Of a stretch of 64,000 nucleotides of DNA, positions 13,188 to 28,100 are shown one piece after another. The stretch covers positions 1,990,673-2,054,672 of the forward strand of contig VZRN01005202.1 of NCBI GenBank assembly GCA_013397935.1, read 5' to 3'. The position numbers and the translations under genes are program-made. Every line of letters starts with the position of its first letter. Positions within the stretch are counted from its first letter, which is position 1. The DNA is from Dasyornis broadbenti (lineage: Eukaryota > Chordata > Aves > Passeriformes > Dasyornithidae). Below the pieces are notes generated by a model that worked only from the letters and a program-made list of their open reading frames with translations, was not told where the DNA came from and searched no databases.

Positions 13188-16100
13188 CTGCAGAAACAGG
13201 GACACCAGCAGTTAGTGTGCTGCTCTCAGGTGAGCCTGGCACTGGCACTCAAAGGAGGCAGATGTACAGACAGTTCACTACAGAGCTGCTGGGTATGATG
13301 ACCTTCCAGCATGGCTTGCAGTACACAGGAAGTATCATTCATCAGTGTTCACTAGCTAAACAAGGTAAGAAAACCGTGAAATTACACCTTCCTCTTCAAC
13401 GGAAATCCCCCTCTCCCCCTTCTCTTCCACACACTACAATAGGAGCTGCCTCTTAAATTTCCTAGACCTAAAGTAAAAATGCTTAAGTAAGATTTTCTTC
13501 AATGCTGCAGTAACACACATAGTCCACAATCCTTCTTTCTACTTACCACATTACAGCTTGGACCTAAAATTTACACAGACAGTATAATTTAGGTTAATTT
13601 CAACTCAAACACAATCTGATGTCATGTTGTATCAGAAAGTGACCAAAGAAATCACATACCTAACTCCAGGCTGTTCTAATTTCTTTGTTATATGTGACAG
13701 GTACTGAGCTTTAGAATGCAGAAATTCAGGCACATTTTTGATCAAAAGCCAGTTTCAAAAATGTATTTAAGGATTTTATTCCCACTCTCTTCTCTTTTTA
13801 TCAAAGGCCAACATTGACTGTGATTCCAGCCCCACTCGATGGCAGAAAGATGCCATTACTGAGAATACTCTTGATTAAACTGTAACACTGACAGTCAGTA
13901 AAAATGTAAAATGAATTATTAAAATACTAAACCAATTATGATTTTCAGAGCAGTAATTATATGAGCAAGCAGAGAACTATACACACAGCCTTCTTAAACT
14001 GTGCTTTACTTCAGAGCTCACAAACAATAAAGCAAATGCACAGTTCCTTCTCTAGAATTTATTACCTTTGTAGGAAAGCAACCAAGTCCTCAAAATGCAG
14101 TTTAGAAACACTCACTTCTTCAGTTCACTGACTGTGTTCATGCTAGCATAAAATAAAATGGTACCTTCAAAGAAATCAAAATCTTGCAAGTCATCGGGCA
14201 GCCGTGGCAGGACATCAGAAAAGTCTTCCTGATTCAATTCCAAGTCATGTGGAATGTCTGTGATTTCATTGGCGATATCATCAGGCAGCTCATCGGCGCT
14301 GAGCTCTGGTGTGGAGGGGCTCCTGAACAGAAAGGAACATTAGTCCCTGGTGTTCAATTCTGCTTCCTCCAAAGGACAACTCTCAGTGCATATCCATCTA
14401 TAATGGATGCTTTCCCACAGATTTTTTTCCCCTTCATCTAAGGAAAAAATGCTTTTAGGAAGTTTCTTTAGGAAGCTTACACTAAGGCTATTCATTAATT
14501 ACATAAGAGGCAACATCAGGAGCGAGATATTTTACCCATCAAACCCAATCACTGCTCAAATCCAAAATGACCCACTCGAAAGGTTTTTTTCAACAGTCAC
14601 ATGGAGATGCAATTTCTAGCCCTGCTCCAGATGCTGCTCGACACAGCAAAGTCACAGCTTCATACAGTGCTCACTGGCAATGCTCAAGCCAGCATTGGGA
14701 AACTGGGCAGGAACAGCACTGACCGTATGTGGGGTATCTCTACTGGCAGTGAGACACTGGCAGGCATGGTGAGGTTCCCTTGGGGCACTGCAGGAGGAAT
14801 GGGTTTCTGGGGCCGGCGGGGGCCTCGCCTTCTCTTCTTCTTGTGTTTTTTGGTAAGTGCAGGTGGCTTCGTTTTTTTCCTGGGTTTCCTCTGCTGCTGG
14901 TGCTGAACTTTACGGGAGCTGTCCCCTCTCAAGAAATTATCCTTTGGGAGCAAAACAATGGAAGCATATGAAGGACAAGTATTACTTTCCTTGCTTTTTT
15001 CACCCTGGTCATTCCACAGATATGTGGAATGTAATGTAAGAGAGACTGTAACTTACACCCAGGCACAGTTTCAAAAACTGATCTGTTTCCTTCCTCATTG
15101 ACCCCAGTGATAGAAATAACATAGACCAAATTATGAGGTACAGTAAATAGGACATTGTGCAATGTCACTTCAAAAATTATCACAGCAAACCTTAACTAAA
15201 TAGTGCAAAACTGTAACCTTTAGCAGCACTCCTGTAAGTATCAAAGACAAAACACTGTTGTGAGGTGGTGTTAATGTGGATAATGTGCAGCAGCTGAAGC
15301 CAGAATCCTCAAGCGTCCACTGACATAACAGAGGGACAGCACTGAGGAAATGGAATCAATACTGCTGGGACTGGGGTAAGGATGGGGGTAAACAATTACA
15401 GCCTCATTGCTTCTGAACAGCAATCTCTGACCCATTAAAAAATAAATCAAACCATCATTAGTCTTCAGTTGCTACCATACTGGAAATGGCAGAGGATTGT
15501 ATTTGCTACAAAGTAAACCTTGAGAGACATACTGAAGATTGCCTAGAAGAGGGGTATCCCCCATACATATCTGTGTAGCACAAACTCTCACACTGTAATC
15601 CAAAAAATTGCGTAATTCATAACTATTGAAGAGGCTGGACAAAAACAAACAAAAAACTTTCAATAACAAAACAAAACAAAAAAGGCAGTTTTACACCTAA
15701 TTGAAGGTAGGACAAGAAACATTGAAGCAGGGGCAGGACAGAAGTGGGTTTGTGAATTATCCTAAAGGTTTTGTTCTGGAAGATAGGAGGCATAAAAGGA
15801 GAGCAGAGGACATCAACTTCATTTCTCCATTCTCTCAACTTGAGGTAGGCCACTGCTTTTCCTTTGGGATCCATGGATCCCTGAAGGAGGTTAAAGATAG
15901 ATTCTAATAGTTACTAAAAGGTAAATAAAGTCAACAACCATTATTTGCATCCTTGTAATTGCTATCTACATTGCCTTTAGAAAACACTTTGAGCCCCATG
16001 TACTTACATTGCTAAGATGCAGTGTTCTTAATACCACACTCATATTATATTCACATCCAAGGACCAGGAGTAAGCTCAAATAAAATGACCACAGGATATC

Positions 16101-19100
16101 TTAAAACAATCTTCTATATTTCAATTCAAGACAATAATCAAGTTTTCTCCAGTGAAGGATATTCTCATGTACACTTTATTATAGCCTCAAAACTATGTAA
16201 AATATTTTCACAACATACTTTATACTAACTGGGAACATTTGGCAAGTTTTACCCTTTTAAGAAAAATAATACAAACAAGCTCTTAAGCTCATAAACTTGC
16301 TAGTTGTCAAGGAAGAGCTCATAGAAAGTTTGGGATTAAAACTCCTGATCATTCCAATGCACAAATAAATACAATTTTGGCTTCGTACTTACCATTTTTT
16401 TGGCATGTTCTTCGCACAGAGGTGTCTGATGTGTAATGTCAAAAACTGGCACAGAGCACTGTTGACCATCTGCAAACTTGGCTGTGCAACTCGAGAAGAG
16501 CTGCTGAGAACGGTTCAATAAGATATCTGTGCATTTCTGCATCAGGAATAACACGAGACAACAGTGGAGGAACGCCCTTTGATTTATCAATCTGATAAAG
16601 ATCAGAGCCTTCAACTCTATCTGTCCATAGATGCTATTTTTAATGAGTACCTTAACTTCGCTATTCAAATTCAAAGCTAGGTAAGGCTCAAACCCAACTT
16701 TTGAAGTGAAAAAACTGCATTCATGCAGAATCTCTAATGATTTTATTATATACTGAGATAGTTTTATAGAAGCAGCCATTTCGCTAATGAGTTCTTAGCA
16801 AAAAGAAACCTTTTCCTGGAGTCTTAATCAATAGATCAATAGTAGCAGTTGGAACAGTGTAGTCAACAGGACTATTTCCTTACAGACTAATGACAATCCA
16901 TACTGAAACATTAAAGAAAGAGTATTTCTTAATTCGATCTTTTAAGGTACATTCTTGGCATTTATCTTTAGAGCACAGACAAAGTTTCAAGATCCTTCCT
17001 CCTCCTCTGAAAAATAGATGTGCAAGCAGACAGAAAGGTCAAGTAAATCCAAATGTAAGCTTGCTGAGATTTCCTTCAGAAAAATCCCTAGCAGGAGTAA
17101 AAATGTTTCCAGACTTACAGTAAATCAAACAGATATTTCATTGTGTCTTTTTTCAAACAACATTAGAAGCACTCCTTGCATCTTGAACAGTTCTCAGACC
17201 TCAACATCACTATGTATGTTCATAAAAAAACAAAAAAAACAAAAACCAAAAAGGACAAAGAAAATGAATGAAAAAACTTGCTGAACAATCCAGATAGCAG
17301 ACTTGGATGGATGGGTCAGAACCAAACAGAAAAATCCCATCAGAGTAATGAGGCAAATCCCAAACAAAGCTGCATACCACGGTGCTCTCTCATAGATTTG
17401 AACTGCTTTGCGGACTGCTTTTAAGGGGCCTGCAAAAAAATCAACCAATAAAACCAAGGCATCTGCAAAACAAAAAGATTGAAAAGGTGCTGCAGTCTGA
17501 TAGTAGCTGAACATATCAGCACCGGTCACTTTTAATACCAAAACCAAAAGCTCTAAAAAGGACTCACTCCAACAAAAGCACTAACAATTCTTTAGCTAAA
17601 AACAAAAAAGACAAAGTCTGCAGAATTTATAGGTATTACAGGTCATAAGTCTGCCTTTTTATAGTCTTCAGAACCAAAACTCCCATCTAATGTGCTCCCT
17701 TCTTTCTGCAATCTTCAAGCATTGACTTTTAACATCCTTTTCAGGCTTTGCTTGAAATTCCAAGTGCGGGGAATCCTTCTTCATCTAGACTGTGAGGTTC
17801 TGAGACTCCTTCTATTCTGCTTTAAACAATGCAAAGTATGATTTCCATCTTTCTAGTCACTGTAAGCCATCCTTTTATATTATGTATAAAAACCTGTTTC
17901 CATAAAACTGTCACAGGAAGCTGGTCTATTGGAACCTACCAAGAGCTGTATGAAAGCCAAGCAGCTGAAAGCCAAATGGTTTGTACCAAGTCGTTGTGAA
18001 GGATGACCATTTTGTAAAGGTTTCTTGCACACACTAAATACAGCTTATAAAGTAAAATAATGTTCCTGTTATAGATACCAGTGGCAAACTCCTTATCTTC
18101 ACTGTCTACAGACCCAAATCACACAGCAAAATTAAAAGCAAAGTAGTTGATGACACACTAACAAATAGGTATTTCTTCGTGAAAACTTATTTGTCAATGC
18201 AAAAATCTAACAAACAAACAGACCCCACTCCTAAAACAGAACAGCTGTCATGACTGAATGCACCTCCCAAACAGAGTTAAGAGGATACGCTGAAAACAGT
18301 GCCTGGTGAATGGAAGGGCCTTGTTAGTGCACTGCTCTCCCTTCGAAGTCCCACTGCAGGTTGTTGGTTCTGCATCTCTCTGCCTTGCTTGGCTTGTGCT
18401 GAAAAGAAAGCATAAAAGAGTTTAGAGACAAAATCCCAGTCTCAGGGGGTTACTTAACACAATTATTATACTGAATGTGGCACAGTAGGATGAAAAATTG
18501 TAACACACGTGTGCGTGTGTCATGATCCAGATGGGTGCACACTACTACCAGACTCTACACAGGGACACAGAATAGATATCAATGACAGGTGAAGGTGTGA
18601 CTGTAGTAACAGGATTAATCCTTCTTTCACAGGCCCTTCATTGTAACGAGAGGTGCTATGTGCTACTACCACGTAAATATTACAACACTTTGCAACAGAG
18701 CCAAGGGCAGCAGTAGGTGAGTGTCACAACAGGTGACCCTCAAAATGAGGTCAACCTTTAGAATTCAATGTATTGGGTGTATTGGGTATGCCTACATGGG
18801 AGTCAAGTGCACTTCCAAGCCTGTTCATAAATCAAAACATGCCGAGCATCCCCAGAGCTTACATGCAAGCATGTGCTCAGACAAACTTAGACTGAGCTCT
18901 GGAGTGGCAGAGCCTGAGCGTGCTCAACATGAATAAAAGCTCTCCTTCATCAACGTGCTACAGCCCAATCCACCAGCAGTGCCCGGAGCTGGGCGCTTCC
19001 TCAGCACAGCCTCTATGCTCTGAGCCTGAGCTGCAAGCAGGCGACCAAACAGCAGTGTGGACGAGTACTCAAGCGTTACACAGCTCGCTTGGGGTTATAG

Positions 19101-22100
19101 CCTGCTCTCCAGGCACGTGTCACCTTCATGGAGATAAAGCTGGCGATTCCAGGGCTGACTTGCACCTCTGTACACGTTGTTTTCTAGGTTGACAAAAAGC
19201 TGTCTGTAGCCTGACTGTTTTCCTTCAGCCATTTCTGTCACCAACTGCACTTTGACTGAGCAAAGTTTAAGTTAGCAGTATTACCCCTGTGAAAAATTTT
19301 GTATCTGAAAAGACTCTGTGGTTACTTAAATTCACCAGAGCAGTGATGACAGGCATACCTGGCTTTGCAGGTCTACCCAAAACAATGTAAACTTTTTTTG
19401 CTTAATAAAAGGCAAAAATAATAGGGGAAAAAACAACAAGAGGTTGTCAGTTCAGCTGAAGTTTTGATGTAGTTAAAGCTTGGAGAAATTTATACACAAC
19501 TCTGTAAACTAGTAATGGACTTCTACATTACACCTCAAAGCAGCTCTTCGGCATCAGTCCACCTCCCCAACAATAATCTCTCCAACTGGCATGAACCACA
19601 TCTCACTGTCCAGGAACAAAAGCATCCCATTAAACAGAATATACTCTCAGTACCTTGGTCCAACCTGCATCTCATACTATCCACTACACCCCACAGTCAA
19701 ACATCCTGTCAAGCAAAACCACAAAAGCAAAAGGATGCTTCTGATACCCCAAATGTGGCACCAGGGTTCAGACTTAGTCTGTTCCTGCACGAATAAGAAT
19801 CAACCAACTCTCCATATGCTGAGAGCTGGAGGGATGTTGACATTATCTAGAAAGAATTCCCCCAGAAGGTAACCTTCAAAGTTGTTAGAAGTTATGTATT
19901 TTGTTGCCAAGTTTCATTTAATGTTAGATTGAGTTAAATCTAACAAAAAGCATGAGCTTAAATTTGGTTCGCTGGGAAGATAATTAAGAGGAGGTACAGA
20001 CTTTTCAAATAAAGCTGTCTGAAAAACGAAATCTGAATTGAAGCAGTGAACTACAGAGCAAACTGCACACCTTCTACTGGTATAATAAAGTGCCAGATAT
20101 TTGAAGGAAACTAAAATACATAAATTAATTAATAAGAATAAATTTTAGCAGGCCACTAACTTCCTTTGTGACATTTAAGAAATTGGGCCCAGATACTGGT
20201 GAACAAACCACGCCCATTTTAAAACATAAAGCTGGAGAAGGCCTGTCTTCATGGAAAACTCTGTATGCCACGTTTACTTTAATCCACTGACAGGCATTTA
20301 TGTGTCATGGTTTCTCTGCCTTGTGCATGACTACCAGTTTCAGAGTTCATCATTTCAGCTGCTGGATGCTCAGCCCATCTCTACCCTGGCCCACCCCAGG
20401 TTCCTCCCGTCCCAGGGCAAGTCTAACCTGGAACAAGCACATGTAGCTCTCCGGAGCTCCTGTATGAGCTGCCCAGTGCGCTCCGGCTCTCTGCTGGCCG
20501 CCTGCAGCAAGGCTTTCCGGAGCGTGTGCCGGCATTTCTTCTGACGAGATTCTGCCCGCTCCAGGCGGCAGAGGTGCTTGTATTTCTGCTGAAAGTAAGT
20601 GCAAAGTCTGGTCACCCTGGAACTCCTGTCATCTGCATTGTCATCATCGGACCTGAAGAAGGGAAAATAAAAACAAAGAGGCTTAGAGTTACTAGGTTTT
20701 TTTTTTTTTCCATGGAAGCTAGTTTGTCATTTTAATAGAATTGTTAAGTTGGCATCCATCTTCTAGCCACACAAACATCCAAATGCTGAAATCAGGCAGA
20801 GATGCTGGAGAAATAGTAAGAGCAGGATCCCTTTTAAATTCTAAGGGTATTTGCCCCTCTTAGTATGTCATTATTAGAGATTACATCAATTTATCATCTA
20901 GTCTGACACATTTAAATGTCTACAGCCTGCTGTTCAAAAAAAATCTATACTGTTAACCTTTATTTACTATAAATGTCTCAGCAAATGAGACCAATGCTTA
21001 AATCAAAGTGCAATTAATGGAGAGGACAATGGTGGGGAATTGTGTAGTGGAAATTTATTGAGGAAAGATCATGCTGGAGAAGATGGTTAAATTCTAACAA
21101 GTACCAAAACTGCTGACTTTCTTCAATTCCTTTTACTCTGCCAGGTGGTGTATTCCTTTTTAAACCAAAATACATACTAATACAGCTAACAGCTGATAAT
21201 GATTTTCCCTTGGTGCAGAGCTGCAGTTGAGTTACAGTACAACAGTGGAGAAGAAATTCACATTTAACTCCAAAGATAATGAGGGAAAGATCAGACCAAG
21301 GCTAAGCAATGATCAGATGAAGGACTAATCCAACTCTTTCTTTGCTTAAGAAAGCCATTTTCCATCTATCTTGGCTCTCAGAATGTCCAGGCACATATCA
21401 ACAAGACCATCAAACCATGTCAATACATTCAGTTAAACGAAGTAAAAAGTCATGAAACAGAAAATCATCACTGGAACTTGTTAAAACAACAAGGTCCATG
21501 AGCTACCCAGAAGCCCTAGTTTGCAGAATGAGTTTTTTGTTGCGGAGCAACAAAATACATGTGCTGAATCTAAGCAAAGCAGACTGTTCAGTTTTTCCTT
21601 CAAGTTTTTCCTTATAGAACAGAGAAACCTTTTGCTAATTTTCCTATCTGTAACACAAAGAAAGCACAGGGGAAGGAAGAGAAATCCAGACAAATGAAGC
21701 AAATCAAAAGCTCACAATGTTCAGAGCCCATGGGACTGAATGAGCTGACACCCAAATCTGCACACAGCAAAGGAGGCCACAACTGAGATGGAAGAGATGT
21801 GAAATACCAGCGATGGTATTTACTAAATAAAGTACAATCCAGAAACGCAGACAGCAGATCTGTCCCTGAAAGGCCATATGAGGAAGACCTACTTTCTTTT
21901 CTGGAAACTCTGACTCTATTTACACACAAGCCAAAAGGAAGGGACTGCAGCCATCTCCACTAAGGCTTTCCATGAAAACTCCACAGGAGCAAATGCTGCC
22001 TTAGACACAAATGCACATTTTTATGAAATTTTCTGTAAAGTCAACCATACTATGCATTTTGTCTGTTAAAACTGATTACAGTTTATTTTCTGGAAGCATA

Positions 22101-25100
22101 AATTACAAGTAATTAACCTCTGCAATTACATGCTTAGCAGCAAATATAACCTGTTAAAAATATTTAACGTATGTATTATTTAGAATATTTTTACATTGAA
22201 AATTAAAAGAAAATACACTTTTAAGATCTCTTAGGAAAGAATGCTTACTGGGAAAAACTACCTGTTTAGAAAAAATTATCTGTGGTCACTTTAACATAGA
22301 CTTTCCTTTTTCCAATGTATTAATAAAACAGGAATACATGGATAGTGTATATATTTAAAGGTAGGTTTAAAATCTTAGAGATTTCATTACTGCTCTGGGC
22401 CAAGACTTTTAAACAAAGTTATTGATTTATTTTAAAAACTGTTAAAAACTAACTTTAAGAAAAGAGTATTCCTTAGGGGAAAGAAGTGCTTCTTTTGGGT
22501 AGAAAGAGTGTTTTTTAATGTACATTTCTCTATATTTGAGACATTTTACTTCTCTCACATTGAAAGAGTCAGAAAAAATGTCATTGTATCCTAAAATATT
22601 TTTTAACTTTAGTTTATGAGATCTTTTTTTAGAAGTAGCTGAAGACATATATATCAAAGGTATAGAAAGAAATCATGCCTGCAGTGGGCAAGGACTTATT
22701 TTGAGTCAAACAGTTTCTAAAAGCCTGTTCAGAACTTTGTTCCCAGGCCAGTAACATTAGCCAAAACATTTATATGTTCAAAGAAACCTAAAAATATCAA
22801 AATAAAACCTCCTTTTTTTTTCAGTAGGCAAGTAATGAAAATTAAAGTTACTGTCGTTGTGCTTTCATAAACAAGTGTGCCAAATTCTGTTTAGTTTATT
22901 CTCCTAAGCTGCATATAGAACTTCTGAAGTTCAACTTAATGTGTGGCATTTCATTTTTACAAAGATTTCTGAAAGTGCGCACAAGCCATTTGATAATCCA
23001 AAATGCTTCTTCCCAACCTTTCCCTTTCAGACTGTCTTATGGAAACATCAGGGGGATTATTGCTGAGTGTTCATGAAGAAAACAAAAACAGCACAAAGCA
23101 GCAGAAAGGAAGAGCAAAAGGGTAGCACGAGCAGCCAGGCACCACCAGGGATCGAGGAGAACATGCTCTCTATTCTTGGACCCCCCAGCAATTATATTTC
23201 AAATCCCTCCTTACAGAGTTTTGAAGAACATTCCCATCTTTCTTTTAGTTATTCTAGTTATTGGGAGTTATTAAACCCAACTTTTGACAACACAGTGTTG
23301 ATATTTGATCCTTTGAATGAGCTGGTATGAGGAGGGACTCACACTTCTTTTTCAAACTTGCTACTTGAAACGTTTGTTTTATCTATATTTCAGCGTAGGA
23401 AGTGAAAAAATACTTTGTTATAAAGTCATTTGTTTTCCAGTACTTTCTAAGATACCAGACTCAGTAATCAAATTATCTAGGGAAAGCTTCAGTAATCTGC
23501 AGCAAGGAACAGCCCCTGCTTTCTCTCCAAATTGCTGCTCCAACATGGGATTCCTCCCACCCCAGCAACCTTCTCTGCCAGCACCCAGCCTGCGCTGTGC
23601 CCACTGCCAACTCCTGTGCTATTTGAACTCAAACATTTGTGCCTGCCTCGAAGCACTGCATCCCGAAATCCTAGGAGCACAGGAACACAATTTTTCAAAA
23701 TTAAAGCACAGAATAATAAAAGCAAACATTTGGCCTGTGTTTCCACAGATGATTGCAACAATATGAATTTTACAGATTAAAAGGCCAGAAGGCAAGTGAA
23801 CCAGAAAATGTATTATTGCTGTCATGGTTTAACCCCATCCAGCAACTCCGTACCACAGTGCTGCATGCTCCCTCTCCCTGCGTGCTCACTCTCCCTGTTC
23901 CCACCAGTGGGACGGGGAGTGGAATCAGAAAAAAAACGCCTTGTGGGTTGAGCTAAGAATAGCTTATTAATGGGAACAAAGTAAAATATACTACTACTAT
24001 TTATTACAATGGGGAAAAAAAGAAAAATAAACCCCAAGAAAAACAAGCAATGGCCTATACAGCTGCTCAGCACCCAGTGACTGATACTTAAGTCCACCTC
24101 GAGCAGCGATTGGCTCCTCCCAGCCGGCTGCCCCCAGTTTATGCACTGGCCATGGTGTTCTAGGCTGTGGAGGATCCCCTCGGCCATTCAGGTGAGCTGT
24201 CCCAGCTGTGCTCCCCCAGTGTTTCTGGTGCACCCCCTGTCTGGCAGAGCACAGGGAACTGAAGTGTCCTTGACTTAGGGTTAGCACTACTTAGAACAAC
24301 CAAACCATCAGAGCGTTATCAGCGTTGTTCTCGTACTGAACCCAAAACACAGCACTGTGCCAGCTACTAAGAAGAAAATGAGCACTACCCCAGCCAAAAC
24401 CAGGACACTGCTAAGATATTAATTTTAAACAAATCTGGTGAATTTCTGTGAGTTTAAGAGCAGCTAGAGTATCACACAAGAAGTTCAGCAGAAAGAGGTT
24501 TCCACCACAATCACACAAGCAGAAAAGCTGAGAACCAGCTGTCCAGTAAAGCAGAAATTAACTGTTCAATTTCTTTCAATAGTCTGAGAATAGTGATAAG
24601 CTTTCCTCCCACTGTCTTATCTTCCAGAGAGTCAAAAGGAAAAGGACAGAATGGAGTTAGCTGGTGGGGACCACAAGCTCAGACACAAATGAATAGAGAA
24701 AAAAGAGCTTTAATTTTACTATGAAAACCAGCAAGTAAATCCCATAAGTTTAGTTATGTGATTTCAAAAACTACAAGTTTTGGAAAATAATCTCCACTGG
24801 TTTTCTGGTAAAATAAGTCAGAGTTGTAACAAGTCACTAGCTGACTTTAGGAGTCACCAGTCTGCACTGCCAGATTAGCACGACAAAGCCATTTTGACAA
24901 ATAAAATCTCCCCAGAAACAGCCTGAACAAATTCATCTTCAGCAGCAGACAGACCACACTGCAGAATTGTCAAAGTGAAACATTTCAGGTAATAAAAACC
25001 TCTACAGAAGTTTGCAGAATAGGAACTAAAGTTTTAGAAGGCTGACATCAAGTCAATGCTGATCCATAATCAAAATTAGCAAAGTTGTTGAAGAGCTAAC

Positions 25101-28100
25101 ACTGGGCAGGCTGATGGAAGTACAAAAGCAGCCAGTTGCATACAGAAATTTATCCATCAGCGATAGTTAAGACAGCATTTAACTGAGGTGCAGAAAATGC
25201 TAGAATGGAACAGAAAATGTCAAGACAGGATATTCTTTTCTCTCACTATGTGAAAAGAGTAGGGAGAATCCAAAGGAAGTTAAGACAAATAGAAGACAAA
25301 ACACACAGAGATGACCTTTATAAGTTGACCAAAAAAATAGGGGTCCGTGGAAGAATCAAATCAAATGTCAAAGTGAGAAGAGTGTAAGGGAAGTTATTTA
25401 ATAGATATATCTGCTGTGAAAAATAATGTATGATTTAAAAGTCTGTTCATGTTTTCCCAAAACACTTTATTTAAAAGTTGCCTTTTAAGCTAAAAGTAAT
25501 GTTTGTAAAAGTTCACTCTGTAACTACTGATGCTCTAAAAAACAAGTCATTCATAACCAAAAACCCCCTTTGTTTTAAAATCATGAAGTCTACACACTGC
25601 TTAAAAGCTTTGATTAACTGAAGGCTCTCAATATTTAGCATCCTGGTGTCTGTCCTGATGACAGAGATATAGTTTTATTGTTCACCTTGAGGACAATCTT
25701 CAGAGATGGCAGGAAATTCTAGTAAGTTTCAGAATTTCCATGTAACAACAAAATAAAGTTTTATTAACACCATTATTCTAAGTGTAATATTTAAAAATTA
25801 AAAAAAAAATAGGGGAAAGTTGTAGTATCAAAAAGTCCAGTTGCATAATGAATGAGAGTCATGTTATAGAAACTATAATCAAATTCTACTGAGACCCCAG
25901 TTTCTTTGTTAACAACATAGGACAGTTTTGTTACAATACTACACTTGGGATGCTTTGTTTTAACTGTGCATCTTAAAATTTACATTAATAGACATATCAT
26001 ATCCTGCTGCAGGTTTAGATTTGTGACTTAGCAGTACATGGAGAACATCATAAGCCTTTCTGCACCAGCAGCTGATTCCTGCTCTACGTATCTTTTTGAT
26101 CACATCACCTCCTTTCAATGCTCACAAATACTGACAGAGGTTTATTCAACACTCAATTATGAAAAGAAATACCATGGCCTTTAAATACCATTAAAACAAT
26201 AGCCTGCATAACTATCATGAGAATTCATGAGTAAAATGTACCAAGTTGACTAACAAAGTTATTCACAAACAGTAGGAAAGACAAGAAACCAACAGCAACC
26301 CCATTTGATGCTAATTCAGGACCTCCAATCATCAAGGCACACAAGTTCACGAATAAATCCCACTAAACTCAATTAAATTTAGGCAAACAAGCTTAAATCC
26401 TTTCCTGATGCATCCTTCTGATAGCAGACTGCACAAAGGTCTCTAAGTTAGCTGGAAACTGGAACAGAAGGCGACAAGCTGTTCCATAGCTCAAGCAATC
26501 CTTTGTTTCAGCAAACACTTGAGCAAGTGCTTAGGTTCCACTGACTCCACTTGAAGTGAAGCTCACATTTACATGATTTATTCCACAAAGGCCAACATGA
26601 ATACCAAAGAATCATACTCACTCAGGTCTCTCATAGCCGAGGCTTTCTCGGATAGACCACGCAACCTGGTAAGGGGAGGTTTGCTCTGAATCCTCCAACT
26701 CTTCTCCACTGTCTTCAGACCAATCCAGCCCTAAGGGAATAGAAAACATGGAAGCTGGATGAAAAGAGCATCCACCTTTGAGCAACCATGAGCAATCACG
26801 AAAAGAGCACCATAAGCCTCTGAGCAACCTATGGCACAAAAGATGAATGTATAGTATAGTTGCACGCATAATTACATTTGATTAAATCATGCAGTATTTT
26901 CAATTATACAGGAAAAGCTACAGTAACATCAGTAACAGCATGCACTGATTTTTGTCATAACTGAGTTTTCTTTTTAAAATCCTTACTGGCTTCTTTATCC
27001 ACAAACAGTGGAAGAAAAACCACCGGCTTTCTACCCACAGAGAAATACTACAATTTTCACAACGAAGTACAAGGTAAGAGAGAAGTCTCTGTCATGAAGA
27101 ACTGACTACTTGGTAAGCTTTAATACTATATGATCGAAATAGGCCGATTTCATTTCTGTTTATATTCTGACCCCTTCTCTGTGCCAAAACATAGAAGAAT
27201 ATGAAAACTGTAAGACACAGCAGCATGGACAGAGATAGATACACAGCTACCCAGGGTGTTCCTCTGCTCAGTCTCTGTAATTGCCTGCCAAATGCACATA
27301 TTAGCATGAAGAGAGAGCTAAAGGGAGAGACATACTTTCACCAAGCAGCACATTTTCACTTAATGATGATGCACTATGATCAACTTATTGTGTGCTACAG
27401 CAGCCTCAGTTAGTCAATCTACACACAGCTGTTGAACAGGACAGCCAGAAAGAGGCCAGTAAGCTCTCAGGTGGAACCTTTTATCTGGAACTTCATCTTT
27501 TGTAGTTTTTCCTACTCTCTCTCCTATATCCAGTGAAATTCTTGCCACTGTCTTATAGCAGATGGGATAGAATCCCATTGCTGCATTTACAAGCCAGCAT
27601 TATTTCTTTTTTCATTTTCTTGTGAGCTCCTTGAAAATGGATAGAGTTAAGGAACATTTCATTTTTGCTAAAACTAAACTAAACAACTATATCTGAGATG
27701 ATTCTGAAGTCAGATGCTTTGAATTGGGGAAATGTATCAATACTTCATCACATAATTTCAGAGTTACACACACACACTCAGAATACAATCATCAGGTCAA
27801 TCTCCATCATATGGAACCAGCACCTTAACATGAGTCACAAATATCAGAAACCCAAATTTTCATGAACTTCACCATCCTAAAAAATTCATTTTTTGTTTTT
27901 ATTTTTTAAGACATACATCTGAACTAAATTAAGATACCTTAAGACATTTGTTAAAATGTTAGAATTGCACTTTAATTTAAATGTTTCTTTTTCCTCTGGC
28001 CCCTTCCATAAAGAAAAAACAACTTAACAACTTAACTTCATTCCATAAAGATGTCCACAATTGACAAACACATAATAAATTGTTTACCCAAAGTTTAAAA

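Larger units (their letters stand above)
13188..16392 (-). other. INO80D: INO80D introns 6, 7 and 8 (excluding coding exons 7 and 8)
   Basis: Introns 14942-16392, 14323-14723 and 13188-14164, interrupted by the exons listed separately. All have GT-AG ends. No repeat element, RNA gene or further conserved exon was recognised. Confidence 0.8.

Noticed and set aside
12206..13456. Open frames on the plus strand opposite the last INO80D exon
   Set aside because: Shadows of a GC-rich coding exon; the minus-strand frame is the recognised protein.
20885..20945. Possible CR1 LINE fragment (atcatctagtctgaca)
   Set aside because: Similarity limited to about 16 bases; no 3' repeat or longer body found.
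23317..24287. Open frames of 82-149 codons around the intron 3 LTR
   Set aside because: Those over the element are translations of noncoding LTR sequence and the rest are chance frames in the adjoining intron; no gag, pol or env similarity.
25205..25387. 60-codon basic open frame on the plus strand
   Set aside because: Purine-rich intronic sequence, no recognised family, no splice or promoter context.
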